Shown here in pieces: positions 7,924-15,998 of a DNA stretch of 64,000 nucleotides (positions are counted from its first letter, which is position 1; each line of letters begins with the position of its first letter). A model generated the notes under the pieces. That model was not told the DNA's origin. It ran no database searches and saw only the letters and a program-made list of their open reading frames with translations. The DNA is taken from contig NZ_CP083955.1 in assembly GCF_006442975.2 (NCBI RefSeq), positions 310,001 through 374,000 on the forward strand. Reading direction: 5' to 3'. A program made the translations under genes and the position numbers. This DNA is from Mesorhizobium sp. B2-1-1 (GTDB lineage Bacteria > Pseudomonadota > Alphaproteobacteria > Rhizobiales > Rhizobiaceae).

Positions 7924-8924
7924 TTGTCTTTCCGGTTTCAATTCTCACTGAAACGATCATCACGCGTCTGGGTCGGCGGCCTGGTTGCGGCGGTGGCCTT
8001 GCTAGCGTTGAACAATCGAGCAGCGACCAAGCAAGCGCTTTCCGTCCGCGCGAAAGGAAGGACCATAGAGGTCGACGGTGTCCGCCTTCGATATGTCGAG
8101 GCTGGAAGCGGCAGGGACCTGGTTCTCCTGCATGGGAACGGTTCCGCCGCTGAGGACTTCCAAACCAGCGGTCTAGTCGACAAAGCAGCCAAGCGTTATC
8201 GCGTTATTGTATTCGACCGCCCCGGGTTTGGCGGAAGTACTCGGCCGCGCGGTCGCCTATGGACCGCCGCGGCCCAGGCAGATCTGCTCCAGAGCGCCAC
8301 GCAGAGGATCGGGGCAGACAATCCCATCGTTCTTGGGGGGCATCGATCGCCCTCCAGTGGGCGGCCCGGTATCCGGACGAGATTGGTGGCGCGGTTCTCC
8401 TCTCCGGCTATCATTTCCCCTCCGCAAGGTTCGATGCCATGCTTGCCGCCCTGCCGGCACTGCCAATCGTGGGAACCATCATTTGCCACACCATCCTGCC
8501 GCCTGTCGTCAGGCTGATCTGGCCCGTTTTGATGCGCCGCCTGTTTGGGCCGCAACCTGTCCCGCCAGAGTTTTCAAATGCTTTGCGAGATCTGGTCAGC
8601 GCACCGTCGCACTTGCGAACGACTGCCGCGGAATCTGGTCTGCTGATCCCCGTTGCCGCGTTGGCTCCCAAGACCGCAGGGAGGACAAACGCGCCGATAG
8701 GTATCATGGCCGGGGACGCGGACAGCCTGCTCGACACCAACTATCATTCCCAACATTTGCACGCGGTCCTACCGGGCTCGATGATGCGCATCGTCGCGGG
8801 TGCCGGTCACATGGTTCATCATGCTGCGCCGCACCTTGTGCTCGAGATGGTGGACAGCATCGCGGCAGCCGGATCGCTCTCACCTGAAGAAGCTGCTTAC
8901 TATGCTCCTGCACCGCGCGAATGA
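7924..8924 (+). pseudogene. Alpha/beta hydrolase, nucleophile elbow deleted
   Basis: Two frames join into one membrane-anchored alpha/beta hydrolase: an N-terminal helix (SSRVWVGGLVAAVALLALNN), the fold start (RLRYVEAGSGRDLVLLHGNG), then FDRPGFGGS, and, in another frame, SIALQWAARYPDEIGGAVLL to the catalytic-acid region (GDADSLLD) and catalytic His (GAGHMVHH). Between IVLG and WGASIALQW about ten bases are missing (junction 8333-8340). They would encode the G-H-S of the G-x-S-x-G elbow, so the serine nucleophile is lost as well as the frame. I place the start at TTG 7924, behind AAGGAG, not at ATG 7840, because of the promoter position. Confidence 0.8.
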
Positions 8925-9562
8925 CTCGGGCGGTAGCCCCGAGCCCGGGCGGCCAATCGATCTTTTCTGATCCAGGCACAGAGTCGTTTTGTCATAATTC
9001 GAAGAAAGCTTTTCGGGTCTTTGAATATAGTCTCTTCCGAGATCATCTCGTCATGGGTCCGCAACTCGGTAAGCAGCATTCCCTTGCCATAGGGCTGTAT
9101 CACGACTTCGCGCCCGCGTTGGTACAGCACCACGCAGGACCGCGCCGCCACACCCTTGGCCATCGCTTCGCGCAGCACGGAGAAGGCCTCGGTGGAAGCA
9201 CCGTCGGCAGGGATCAGGTAATAAGGCTTTTCCAGGTAGCGCGTGTCGATATCCTTGATGGCGACAAACTCGTCGACCTCAAGCGTGTGCTCAGACGTCA
9301 TCTTTAGCTTTTTGATCTCGTCCGGTTCGACCTTGATGAAATCGCCCGCGTCTGCCTCGTAGCCTTTGACTTGGTTTTCGCTATCGACGACATCGCCCGT
9401 CTCTTCGTCAACATAGGCAGCCTTGACAGGCAATCCATCTTTCCGATTCAAAATCTTGAAGTGGATTTTCGATGCCTCGCTGGTTGCACCCACAAGCTTC
9501 ACTCCGCACGACACGGACCCGACTTTTAAAATCCCTTTCCAAACTGCTCGTGGGGCTGCCAT
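8900..9562 (-). CDS. ku: Ku DNA end-binding protein, C-terminally truncated
   Basis: Bacterial Ku, the homodimeric ring that binds double-strand ends for non-homologous end joining with LigD. The ATG at 9562 follows AGGAGG. The N-terminal and core regions are intact (MAAPRAVWKGILKVGSVSC to YGKGMLLTELRTHDEMISEE). The frame then leaves the family after ETIFKD (residue ~190), ending in about 30 unrelated basic residues for a total of 220 aa; rhizobial Ku proteins are usually 260-300 aa. The lost part is the rest of the core plus the C-terminal tail that contacts LigD. No ligD is in the window. It has a perfect EcfG-type promoter. The 3' ends of Ku and the hydrolase overlap tail to tail, so the truncation may come from the event that joined them. 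Confidence 0.85.
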   Translation of the reverse strand: MAAPRAVWKGILKVGSVSCGVKLVGATSEASKIHFKILNRKDGLPVKAAYVDEETGDVVDSENQVKGYEADAGDFIKVEPDEIKKLKMTSEHTLEVDEFVAIKDIDTRYLEKPYYLIPADGASTEAFSVLREAMAKGVAARSCVVLYQRGREVVIQPYGKGMLLTELRTHDEMISEETIFKDPKSFLRIMTKRLCAWIRKDRLAARARGYRPSHSRGAGA

Positions 9563-9594
9563 GCAGTCCTCCTGTCGGGCCGATCCTCGGCACA

Positions 9595-9619
9595 AACGTC
9601 AGCCAGATCGTTATGTTCC
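9595..9619 (-). promoter_or_regulatory. EcfG-type general stress promoter of ku (perfect match)
   Basis: Minus strand GGAAC, 16 bases, CGTT, ending 33 bases before the ku ATG. It is one of three perfect sites in the island. Confidence 0.75.
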
Positions 9620-9812
9620 GCCCGCCTGACTTGGATTGCCGCCGGCGACTGTGCCTGGGTTGAGTGGGCCTGATCCAACGACACATGCTCCAAGGAAATG
9701 AGGCGCTCATGCCACCGCGGACTGAACGTCAGGCCAACGCACGATTTGGACCAGAAACTCGATTGCGATCGTACGCGATAAAAAAATCCTGCCTCACAAC
9801 AAAATCCAGCTT

Positions 9813-9837
9813 GGAACCTTCTGAAATCGCCAAGGTT
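9813..9837 (+). promoter_or_regulatory. EcfG-type promoter, near-consensus
   Basis: GGAAC, 16 bases, GGTT, 33 bases before the DUF6894 start at 9870. Confidence 0.6.
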
Positions 9838-9869
9838 CGGACAGAAAGGCCCCGAACGGATACACGAAC

Positions 9870-10103
9870 ATGGCACGCTTCTTTTTTGATCTTACTGAAA
9901 ATGGAAACGTTACTGAAGACAACGAGGGGAGCGAACTTCCCGATACGGAGACCGCTACAGATGAAGCTGTAAAGGCTTTGACCGAAATAGCGAGAGAGAC
10001 ACTCCCCCATGACGGCAATGAGTGCGAACTCGCTTTCATCATACGCGACGAGGAGCGACCAATAGCAGAGGCAGTTATACGGTTCGAACTTCGCCCGCTT
10101 TAA
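9870..10103 (+). CDS. DUF6894 small protein
   Basis: A 77-aa acidic protein starting MARFFFDLTENGNVTEDNEG, with a following conserved stretch (LPDTETATDEAVKALTEIAR). This is the typical DUF6894 pattern of many tiny rhizobial proteins of unknown function. It lies alone between the divergent ku gene and the DUF1003 gene. The EcfG-type site at 9813-9837 suggests stress induction. Confidence 0.85.
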   Translation: MARFFFDLTENGNVTEDNEGSELPDTETATDEAVKALTEIARETLPHDGNECELAFIIRDEERPIAEAVIRFELRPL

Positions 10104-10411
10104 AGCGCTCCCCGGGCTGAAATCCATCGATCTGGCGACGCTCTCGGCAGGCGATCCTTGTCTGGTCGGAGAGTGTCCTGAAGCGCTCCATGTCGTTTCG
10201 GATTGCACAACTGCATCAGCCTCCACTACCATCAGAACCTCCCGTTTCGCTAGCGACTCCTCATCCGCGTATCCTATCGCGGCCTTCGACCGGCAAGTCG
10301 CCAGGCCCATTTGCGGCGTTGACCGTCTCGCTTACCGAACACCTCTGATAGGTATGTCTCATTGGGTGAGCCATTCGTGATGAAGGTCCGTCAGCGCTCC
10401 TGAGGCTGCAT

Positions 10412-10436
10412 GGATCGAAACGCCAACCGACCAGTT
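10412..10436 (+). promoter_or_regulatory. Possible EcfG-type promoter with one -35 mismatch
   Basis: GGATC (consensus GGAAC), 17 bases, GTT. The spacing equals that of the other sites, and it lies 31 bases before the DUF1003 gene. It is weaker evidence than the others. Confidence 0.4.
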
Positions 10437-10467
10437 AAGTGGGTCAGGTGGAGACACGGAGAGAGCT

Positions 10468-11025
10468 ATGCGCCCAAACACCTCAGGCAATGACATGGGA
10501 TCCGCCACCCCAACCACACCACCCGCGGACGGCCTCGCTCCTGCCTTGGCCCGCAACATCGAAGCAATCGTTCAACGACGGAAGCGCGATGCGAACGCTG
10601 CCACTGCGGAGCAACGCGCCGCGGGAGCAATTAGCCAGTTCGCAGGCAGCATGATGTTCGTCTATATCCATCTTGTTTTCTTTGGGGGCTGGATCGTCCT
10701 CAATATCAAGCCCGTCGGCTTTGTTCAGCCTTGGGACCCATCCTTGGTTATCCTGGCGATGATTGCATCCGTGGAGGCGATCTTTTTGTCCACCTTCGTG
10801 CTCATCAACCAGAACCGGATGGCCGCTGAGGACGATGCGAGAGCAGACCTCGATCTTCAGGTCAGCCTGCTCAACGAACACGAGACGACCAAGCTCATCA
10901 AGATGGTCGAGGAGATTGCCAAGCGCATGAATGTTGCCACGGAAGCGGACGATGAATTGAAGGAACTGAAGCGCGACGTGGCACCTGAAGCTGTTCTCGA
11001 CAAGATTATGGAGGCAGAGGAGTAG
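10468..11025 (+). CDS. DUF1003 membrane protein
   Basis: A 185-aa protein with two transmembrane segments (FAGSMMFVYIHLVFFGGWIV and the SLVILAMIASVEAIFLSTFV region), then INQNRMAAEDDARADLDLQV and a coiled C-terminal region ending KLIKMVEEIAKRMNV. This is the DUF1003 signature; the family's role is unknown. GGAGAGAG precedes the ATG. The N-terminal 45 residues are polar and variable. Confidence 0.9.
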   Translation: MRPNTSGNDMGSATPTTPPADGLAPALARNIEAIVQRRKRDANAATAEQRAAGAISQFAGSMMFVYIHLVFFGGWIVLNIKPVGFVQPWDPSLVILAMIASVEAIFLSTFVLINQNRMAAEDDARADLDLQVSLLNEHETTKLIKMVEEIAKRMNVATEADDELKELKRDVAPEAVLDKIMEAEE

Positions 11026-11277
11026 AGGAGGTGTCGCCAGTATCTCACCGATAGGCGAAACCGTGTCGATGAACGCTCGTTTGCTGTCAGCAGGGCTGGC
11101 GGGTACAAAGTAGCCGCAGACAAAGACGATCCCTTCGCACACTTGCCCCCTCCGACATGGCTCCCTGCGTCGCAGCCGCTATACCTGGCACGACATGTGT
11201 CTCGTCGGATCCATTCGGTATCCCACACTGCACCTTTATCAGCGGCCTCCCTTCGCCGCTGCCATTGCCGGCAGAAG

Positions 11278-11508
11278 CTGGCATTGGTCGAATTCGATCT
11301 GGCTTACATCAGCGGCCAGATCGTCGACCATCAGAAGACTGTGCAACTCCTTGAATGGGAGATCGGCTCCGGCCGGGATCCGGATGTCCAGCATTTCGCC
11401 TCCGATATCCTGCCGGCCGTACTGGAGCACCTGCGAATGGCGCGGGACGTCCGCAGCAAGCTGGTGAACCCGGCATTGGCCGATGCCTCGGGCCAGAGCA
11501 AGAAGTGA
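11278..11508 (+). pseudogene. DUF4142 C-terminal fragment
   Basis: The frame encodes FDLAYISGQIVDHQKTVQLL and continues through FASDILPAVLEHLRMARDV, which resembles the second helical pair of DUF4142 (ferritin-like periplasmic proteins). The expected signal peptide and first half are not in this frame; the upstream 130 residue-codons read as noise. It is therefore a 5'-truncated remnant, and the exact left edge is uncertain. Confidence 0.55.
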
Positions 11509-11571
11509 CCGTCGCGTCGGCGGTCAATCCGCGCGTCGACAGCCTCTGGCCGAGCCTGCCATAGCCCGGGC

Positions 11572-11596
11572 GGAACCATCCTCTCCACTCGCGGTT
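11572..11596 (+). promoter_or_regulatory. EcfG-type promoter, near-consensus
   Basis: GGAAC, 16 bases, GGTT, 28 bases before the second DUF892-like gene at 11624. Confidence 0.6.
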
Positions 11597-11623
11597 TGGG
11601 CAGGCAACCCAAGGGAGACCTTC

Positions 11624-12133
11624 ATGACACAATCGCGCGATTGGTTGATACAATGGCTGAGGGACGCTCACGCTATGGAGGAGCAGGCGGAGACGATGCT
11701 CTCCGGGCAACTGTCACGCCTCGAGAGCTATCCGGAGCTCGGCGACCGCATCCGTCAGCATCTCGACGAGACGCGACAGCAGGCCTCACGGCTGAGAACC
11801 TGCCTTGACCGGATCGGAGAGGGATCTTCCGCGATGAAAGACGCAGGTGGCAAGCTCACCGCCATGGCCCAGTCGATCAGCGGCGTGTTCGCCGGCGACG
11901 AGGTGATGAAGGGGTCGCTCGCCAGCTATACTTTCGAGCATATGGAGATTGCCTCCTACATGATGCTCATCGCCGCGGCCCACGCCGAAGGGGAGGCCGA
12001 GGTGGCGCGTGTCTGTGAGCAGAATCTGCGCGAAGAGGAAGCGATGGCGGATTGGCTCAAGAGCCACCTCGCCGAGACGACGCAGATGTTCCTGTCTCGC
12101 GCCGCGGCCGACAGCGATGCCGCGAAACGGTGA
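11624..12133 (+). CDS. DUF892/YciE-like ferritin-fold protein
   Basis: A 169-aa helical protein (MTQSRDWLIQWLRDAHAMEE, then QAETMLSGQL and EHMEIASYMMLIAAAHAEGE) of the ferritin-like DUF892 group. Conserved Glu/His pairs in helices 1 and 3 (E17, E108, H109) could bind metal. The start follows AAGGGAG. This copy is intact, whereas the copy at 3227-3748 is broken. The longer open frame upstream has no start site as good as this ATG. Confidence 0.8.
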   Translation: MTQSRDWLIQWLRDAHAMEEQAETMLSGQLSRLESYPELGDRIRQHLDETRQQASRLRTCLDRIGEGSSAMKDAGGKLTAMAQSISGVFAGDEVMKGSLASYTFEHMEIASYMMLIAAAHAEGEAEVARVCEQNLREEEAMADWLKSHLAETTQMFLSRAAADSDAAKR

Positions 12134-12307
12134 CGCCCAAATGGCGCGGGCGGACTTTTTTTCTGACGATCGGGTCCGCGGGCGGCTCTTGCGCCGGCCG
12201 CTGGGTCTTAGGTCGCAGCTAAGAGCCCGCTTCTCCTCCCACAAGAGCGGACTCTTGTCTCGAGTTTATGATCGGCCGCGGATTCGTCAGGGCACGGGTG
12301 GGGCAAC

Positions 12308-12415
12308 ATGAAGCGACTTCTGTCAGATCTCGCCGCAATGGCTGAGCCCGGCTTCTGGATCGCCTTGGGGCTTTTGGCGCTGCCTTACGCAAGTGGGCGT
12401 ATTCGTCCTCATTAA
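12308..12415 (+). CDS. 35-aa putative membrane peptide
   Basis: A short frame: MKRLLSDLAAMAEPGFWIAL, continuing GLLALPYASGRIRPH and stop. It holds one hydrophobic stretch in its second half. No strong ribosome site is visible and the family is not recognised. It is kept because the composition looks protein-like and it lies in an otherwise empty stretch. Confidence 0.3.
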   Translation: MKRLLSDLAAMAEPGFWIALGLLALPYASGRIRPH

Positions 12416-12693
12416 GACATGCCGGTGCCTCTGATCGCTCAGGCTTCCAGCCGCCCATGCGCGGACCTTAATACACCATCGTTGAGAGCACTTTCGGGTC
12501 TCACTGTCATGATCGCAAAGGGGCCGCGTGACCGACGAGGTGGGGATGCATCGACCGATGAAGTTGCAGGGCGCGTGTTGAGCAATCCGCTCGGTGTTAT
12601 TGCGGGGTTGCTCCCATTCTTGCGCGTGGCGCACCATATTAGCCATTTGACGGGCGCAGATGCCGTTTGCGGGGACTCGCCCACCAAGAGGCT

Positions 12694-14035
12694 CTAGAGT
12701 TGCGAGTGTAGTCTGCTGGCCAGCCAGTCCGATACTTTTTCGGTCAGGGGGCGCGCTTCCCATTCGCCCAAACTGATCTGCCTTGATCGCGCAAGATCCT
12801 GGCTGAACAGGTCGATCTGCGTTTTGGCAAAATCCCGGCCGTAGACATTCAGCGTGGCTTCGTCGTTCAGCCGCAAAGAGCGCTCGTCCAGGTTGGCAGA
12901 GCCAAAGCTCGTCCAGACGTCGTCGACGATCAGGAGTTTGGGATGATACATCGTTGGCTGGAACTCGAAGATCCGGACCCCAGCTTTGAGCAAGTCGCCC
13001 CAGAAGTACCGCGAGCCCTTTCGGACCAGGGGCACGTCTGTGAGCCAGTTGGGCACGATCACGTCGACTGCTACCCCTCGTTTCCTGGCGTCCAAGATCT
13101 GCTGCAGGGCAATATCGTCAGGCACGAAATAGGCCATTCCGATGCGAAGATGATCCCTGGCGGCAGCGATCGCCGCCAGGGATCATCAGTTCCATGTTCT
13201 CCGAGCCATTTGGCTGCGATGACAGGATCAGCTGAGCGCTAAGCGACCCCGCAGGTTCGGAGGGTGGGTAGAACTTCTCACCTTGCAATGTCTCGCCGGC
13301 CGTCTCCAACCAGTTTTCCGCGAATGCCGCCTGGAAGGCAGACACTGCGGGTCCTTTGACTTGATAGTGCGTGTCGCGCCACTCATCTGGATTGCGGGCG
13401 TTTCCGAGCCAGTTGTCGGCAATACCGACGCCGCCGGTGAACGCGACCAGCCCGTCAACGATGAGCAGCTTGCGATGGGTCCGGTTGTTTACACGATCCA
13501 ACGTATACCAATGAATAGGTCTATAGCGCTGGAACCGCACGCCGGCGCTTGTCATGATCTCGATCAGGTCTTCATCGAACGGCAGGCTGCCGACCCAGTC
13601 AACGAGCACACGGACCTCGACACCCTCCCGGGCTTTGGTTGCCAACGCGGTCGCGAACTCATAACCGACGGCCCCCGACCAATAGATATAGGTCTCGAAA
13701 TCAATTGTAGACCGAGCCGCATGGATTGCCTGCAGCATTGAAGGAAAGATCTCATCTCCGTTGACAAGGGTTTGTACCGCGTTTGAATCGAACAGCTGTC
13801 CTTGCGAATAACTGCTCATGCTCCTTGCAAAATCGGGATCCGACGCGTCGAAACGGTGCGGGACAAGCGCTCGCAAAATGCGTGGCTCTGGTGCCAAGTT
13901 TATGCTGAGCAACGTGATCAGGCTGGCGATGACGGCAACGGCCACGTATTTGAGGCTGTTAAGCAGCCTTCCCCGGTTTACGCCAAACCTCACTGGGTCC
14001 GCACCCGCCCGTAGCGCCGCGAGTCCGCATGGCAC
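12694..14035 (-). pseudogene. Phospholipase-D/cardiolipin-synthase-like gene, 1-bp frameshift
   Basis: The first part (13118-14035) has an N-terminal membrane helix and the first HKD motif (THRKLLIVDG). The second part, in another frame (12694-13137), has the second HKD motif (YHPKLLIVDD) and SFGSANLDERS. Together they form one PLD-family protein of about 445 aa. One extra C near 13181-13183 breaks the frame; without it the reading is ENMELMILAAIAAARDHLRI. The insertion falls in a hairpin arm (see 13149-13187). PLD proteins of this type make or remodel phospholipids at the inner membrane. The iron permease gene ends four bases upstream and is probably co-transcribed. Confidence 0.85.
13149..13187. 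repeat. Perfect 16-bp inverted repeat at the PLD frameshift
   Basis: GATGATCCCTGGCGGC (13149-13164), a 7-base loop, and its exact reverse complement (13172-13187). The extra base that breaks the PLD gene lies in the right arm (13172-13187), and removing it would leave the hairpin imperfect. Confidence 0.9.
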
Positions 14036-14038
14036 ATC

Positions 14039-14368
14039 TCAATCGCCCTGCTGTTTACGAGTGCGATGCTTTTCGATTTCCTCTGGTTCCTCATCATCGA
14101 TTCTGGTGATGTTCGATGCCGAGCTATTCGTTCGCAACATCTCATCCAGCTTGGCATGGATCGCCTGCGTGTCGCGATGTTCTGCGCGTTGAATGAACAG
14201 TGTCATGGCCCAGGTGAACAGGGTCGCCGCGCCGTGCCAGTTCAAACTCGCCCTGTCGAGAAATAGCCAAAGGGCCGTGTAAGCCAGCAGCACCAGGAAT
14301 GCTGCCGGCCGAGAGGTCAACGTGCCAATTGAGGTGAGCACGCTCGTGATCGGGTGATTTGCCATCAT
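14039..14368 (-). CDS. Low-affinity iron permease family protein
   Basis: A 109-aa protein of the low-affinity Fe/Cu permease family (Iron_permease). It begins MMANHPITSVLTSIGTLTSR, followed by two transmembrane helices (PAAFLVLLAYTALWLFL; WHGAATLFTWAMTLFIQ) and the conserved RAEHRDTQAIHAKLDEML segment. The C-terminus is charged. Two ATGs (14368, 14365) are possible. It stops four bases before the PLD-like pseudogene on the same strand. Confidence 0.85.
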   Translation of the reverse strand: MMANHPITSVLTSIGTLTSRPAAFLVLLAYTALWLFLDRASLNWHGAATLFTWAMTLFIQRAEHRDTQAIHAKLDEMLRTNSSASNITRIDDEEPEEIEKHRTRKQQGD

Positions 14369-14371
14369 CAA

Positions 14372-14797
14372 GAACTTTCGACTGCAACGCGGGTTCCCAT
14401 TCTTGGGCCAAGCTCGCGAACGTGCTTGAAGGGTTTTGCCGCAAGCTGATCCGACATCTTGGGCGGCCACAGTTTTGGACGAAGCCGGAACTTGGCGACG
14501 ATGGTCGGATGCGCTGGCGTGAAGGTGTCGTTCCACGGCAGATATGAAGCCTTCTTCATGTGTGGCGGAACCTTCGGCGTCGTGCAGCTTTACGTTCTTT
14601 AGGTGGAGATCATGAGGGGAGATGTAGCTCGTCTTCGCTGGCGTGGTGGTGTGCAGCACGCGGGCGAGCGCGCGGTGACACCACTCTGATGTCCGCGCGA
14701 AGAAATGGATCGCTAGCTTGCCGCCTTCGACCCGCGGACAGTCGTACCATCCTAATGGTCCGACACTCGGCGATTCTCGGAACGTGACTACTTCCAA
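14372..14797 (-). pseudogene. Possible broken gene of unknown family
   Basis: A minus-strand frame from ~14797 (EVVTFRESPSVGPLGWYDCP ... SYISPHDLHLKNVKLHD) looks protein-like up to about 14555. A second frame then continues plausibly (MKKASYLPWNDTFTPAHPTI ... KMSDQLAAKPFKHVRELGPR) to 14372. One base shift near 14550 would join them. I do not recognise the family. The case rests only on composition and could be wrong. Confidence 0.22.
14373..14397 (-). promoter_or_regulatory. Possible EcfG-type promoter
   Basis: Minus strand GGAAC, 16 bases, AGTT. The GTT end is only 4-8 bases before the iron permease ATG, so the transcript would be nearly leaderless or the true start lies further in. The sequence fits, but the position is less convincing than at the other sites. 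Confidence 0.35.
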
Positions 14798-14874
14798 GTG
14801 ATGGGGCGAGGTATGGCACGCGATACAACCTGACCTGAGCTTTTGAGCCCGCTCGATATTAAGGAGGTAACCCC

Positions 14875-15633
14875 TTGCCAGGTGAGACGATACTGCCGAA
14901 CAGATCAGGTTTCGATCTCTCCGTGTTGTTCAAGGTGCTGGAACGACGGGACGATCTCACGGCCCAAGACCGGGCAGTACTTAAGGACGGCCCCTGGCGC
15001 GTGCGTGACTACGAAGTCGACGACGAAATCGTCGTGGAGCACTCCGAACCCAAGGAGAGCTGCGTTATCGTCTCGGGGATCACGGGAAGAAATGTCACCT
15101 TCGCCGACGGCAGGCGTCAGATAACGGCCCTCCACATTCCAGGCGACTTCGTTGATCTGCATGCATTCCTGTTGCACGTTATGGACCACAACGTCGTTGC
15201 TTTGGCGCCAACTCGCATGGCGTTCATCGGGCATGATACGCTGCATCGGATCACTGAGACCCACCAGCATCTGTTCCGCGTGCTGACAACGGTATTGGCG
15301 GTGGATGCCGCCATTCAGAGGGTTTGGATCGCGTGCCTCGGGCGCCGGTCCGCAGAGGCCCACCTGGCGCACATCATTTGCGAGATGTTCCTGCGTATGG
15401 AGGTCGTCGGCTTGACCCGGGAATGGTCATTCGAATTTCCTGTCACGCAAAGCATGCTGGCGGATACGGTGGGGCTGTCGATTGTCCATCTCAATCGGAC
15501 GCTTATGGCATTGCGCCGTGCTGGCCTTATCACCTGGCAGCGTAAGGTCGTGACCATCACGAACTGGGATCGCTTGGTGCGAGCCGCCGAGTTCGACGCG
15601 ACTTATCTCAACCTTCGCAAAGAGCCGCGATAG
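14875..15633 (+). CDS. Crp/Fnr family transcriptional regulator
   Basis: A 252-aa regulator with an N-terminal cyclic-nucleotide-like beta roll (residues ~30-140, VRDYEVDDEIVVEHSEPKES) and a C-terminal winged helix (FPVTQSMLADTVGLSIVHLN, then RTLMALRRAGLITWQ). It has no Fnr-type N-terminal cysteine cluster. The start is a TTG at 14875, placed by a perfect AAGGAGG at 14861-14867, seven bases upstream. In rhizobia such genes are often found in stress islands. Its targets are unknown. Confidence 0.9.
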   Translation: MPGETILPNRSGFDLSVLFKVLERRDDLTAQDRAVLKDGPWRVRDYEVDDEIVVEHSEPKESCVIVSGITGRNVTFADGRRQITALHIPGDFVDLHAFLLHVMDHNVVALAPTRMAFIGHDTLHRITETHQHLFRVLTTVLAVDAAIQRVWIACLGRRSAEAHLAHIICEMFLRMEVVGLTREWSFEFPVTQSMLADTVGLSIVHLNRTLMALRRAGLITWQRKVVTITNWDRLVRAAEFDATYLNLRKEPR

Positions 15634-15944
15634 AGACTTTTACTCGCGTGCTTCGTCACCTCCCAGCAGCAATGATGGCCCAAGCAATGGCGCACGGCAC
15701 GCTCGGCTTGAGAGGCAGGTGGAGGACCCCAACGGGCAAATTGCCGACGCACTCCTCAACCACCTCGGCCCGTGCACAATCGTGCTAACGGATAGTGCTT
15801 CGGCCGCACGGCAGGCGATTTTCTTCAGGCTCCTCTGCTGCAATTGAACCTATCCGGGCGGCCCTCAAGCACGCGATCCGCGGTGTTCATGCATCTTGGG
15901 CTAAGGGATCTGATGCGTCTGGCGCCGATTAAAGCGGTCAGTTT
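15634..15944 (+). other. Intergenic stretch, nothing recognised
   Basis: About 310 bases between the Crp/Fnr gene and the kinase promoter. A short frame reading VEDPNGQIADALLNHLGPCT (plus strand) looks like a remnant but has no start and no family I know. Confidence 0.3.
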
Positions 15945-15969
15945 GGAACTTTTCATCCCCACAAGCGTT
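15945..15969 (+). promoter_or_regulatory. EcfG-type general stress promoter of the kinase (perfect match)
   Basis: GGAAC, 16 bases, CGTT, ending 29 bases before the ATG of the PAS/GAF kinase at 15999. This implies that a sensor kinase gene is itself part of the general stress regulon. Confidence 0.75.
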
Positions 15970-15998
15970 CGAAGGGGCTTGTGGGGACGGGGTGCCAA

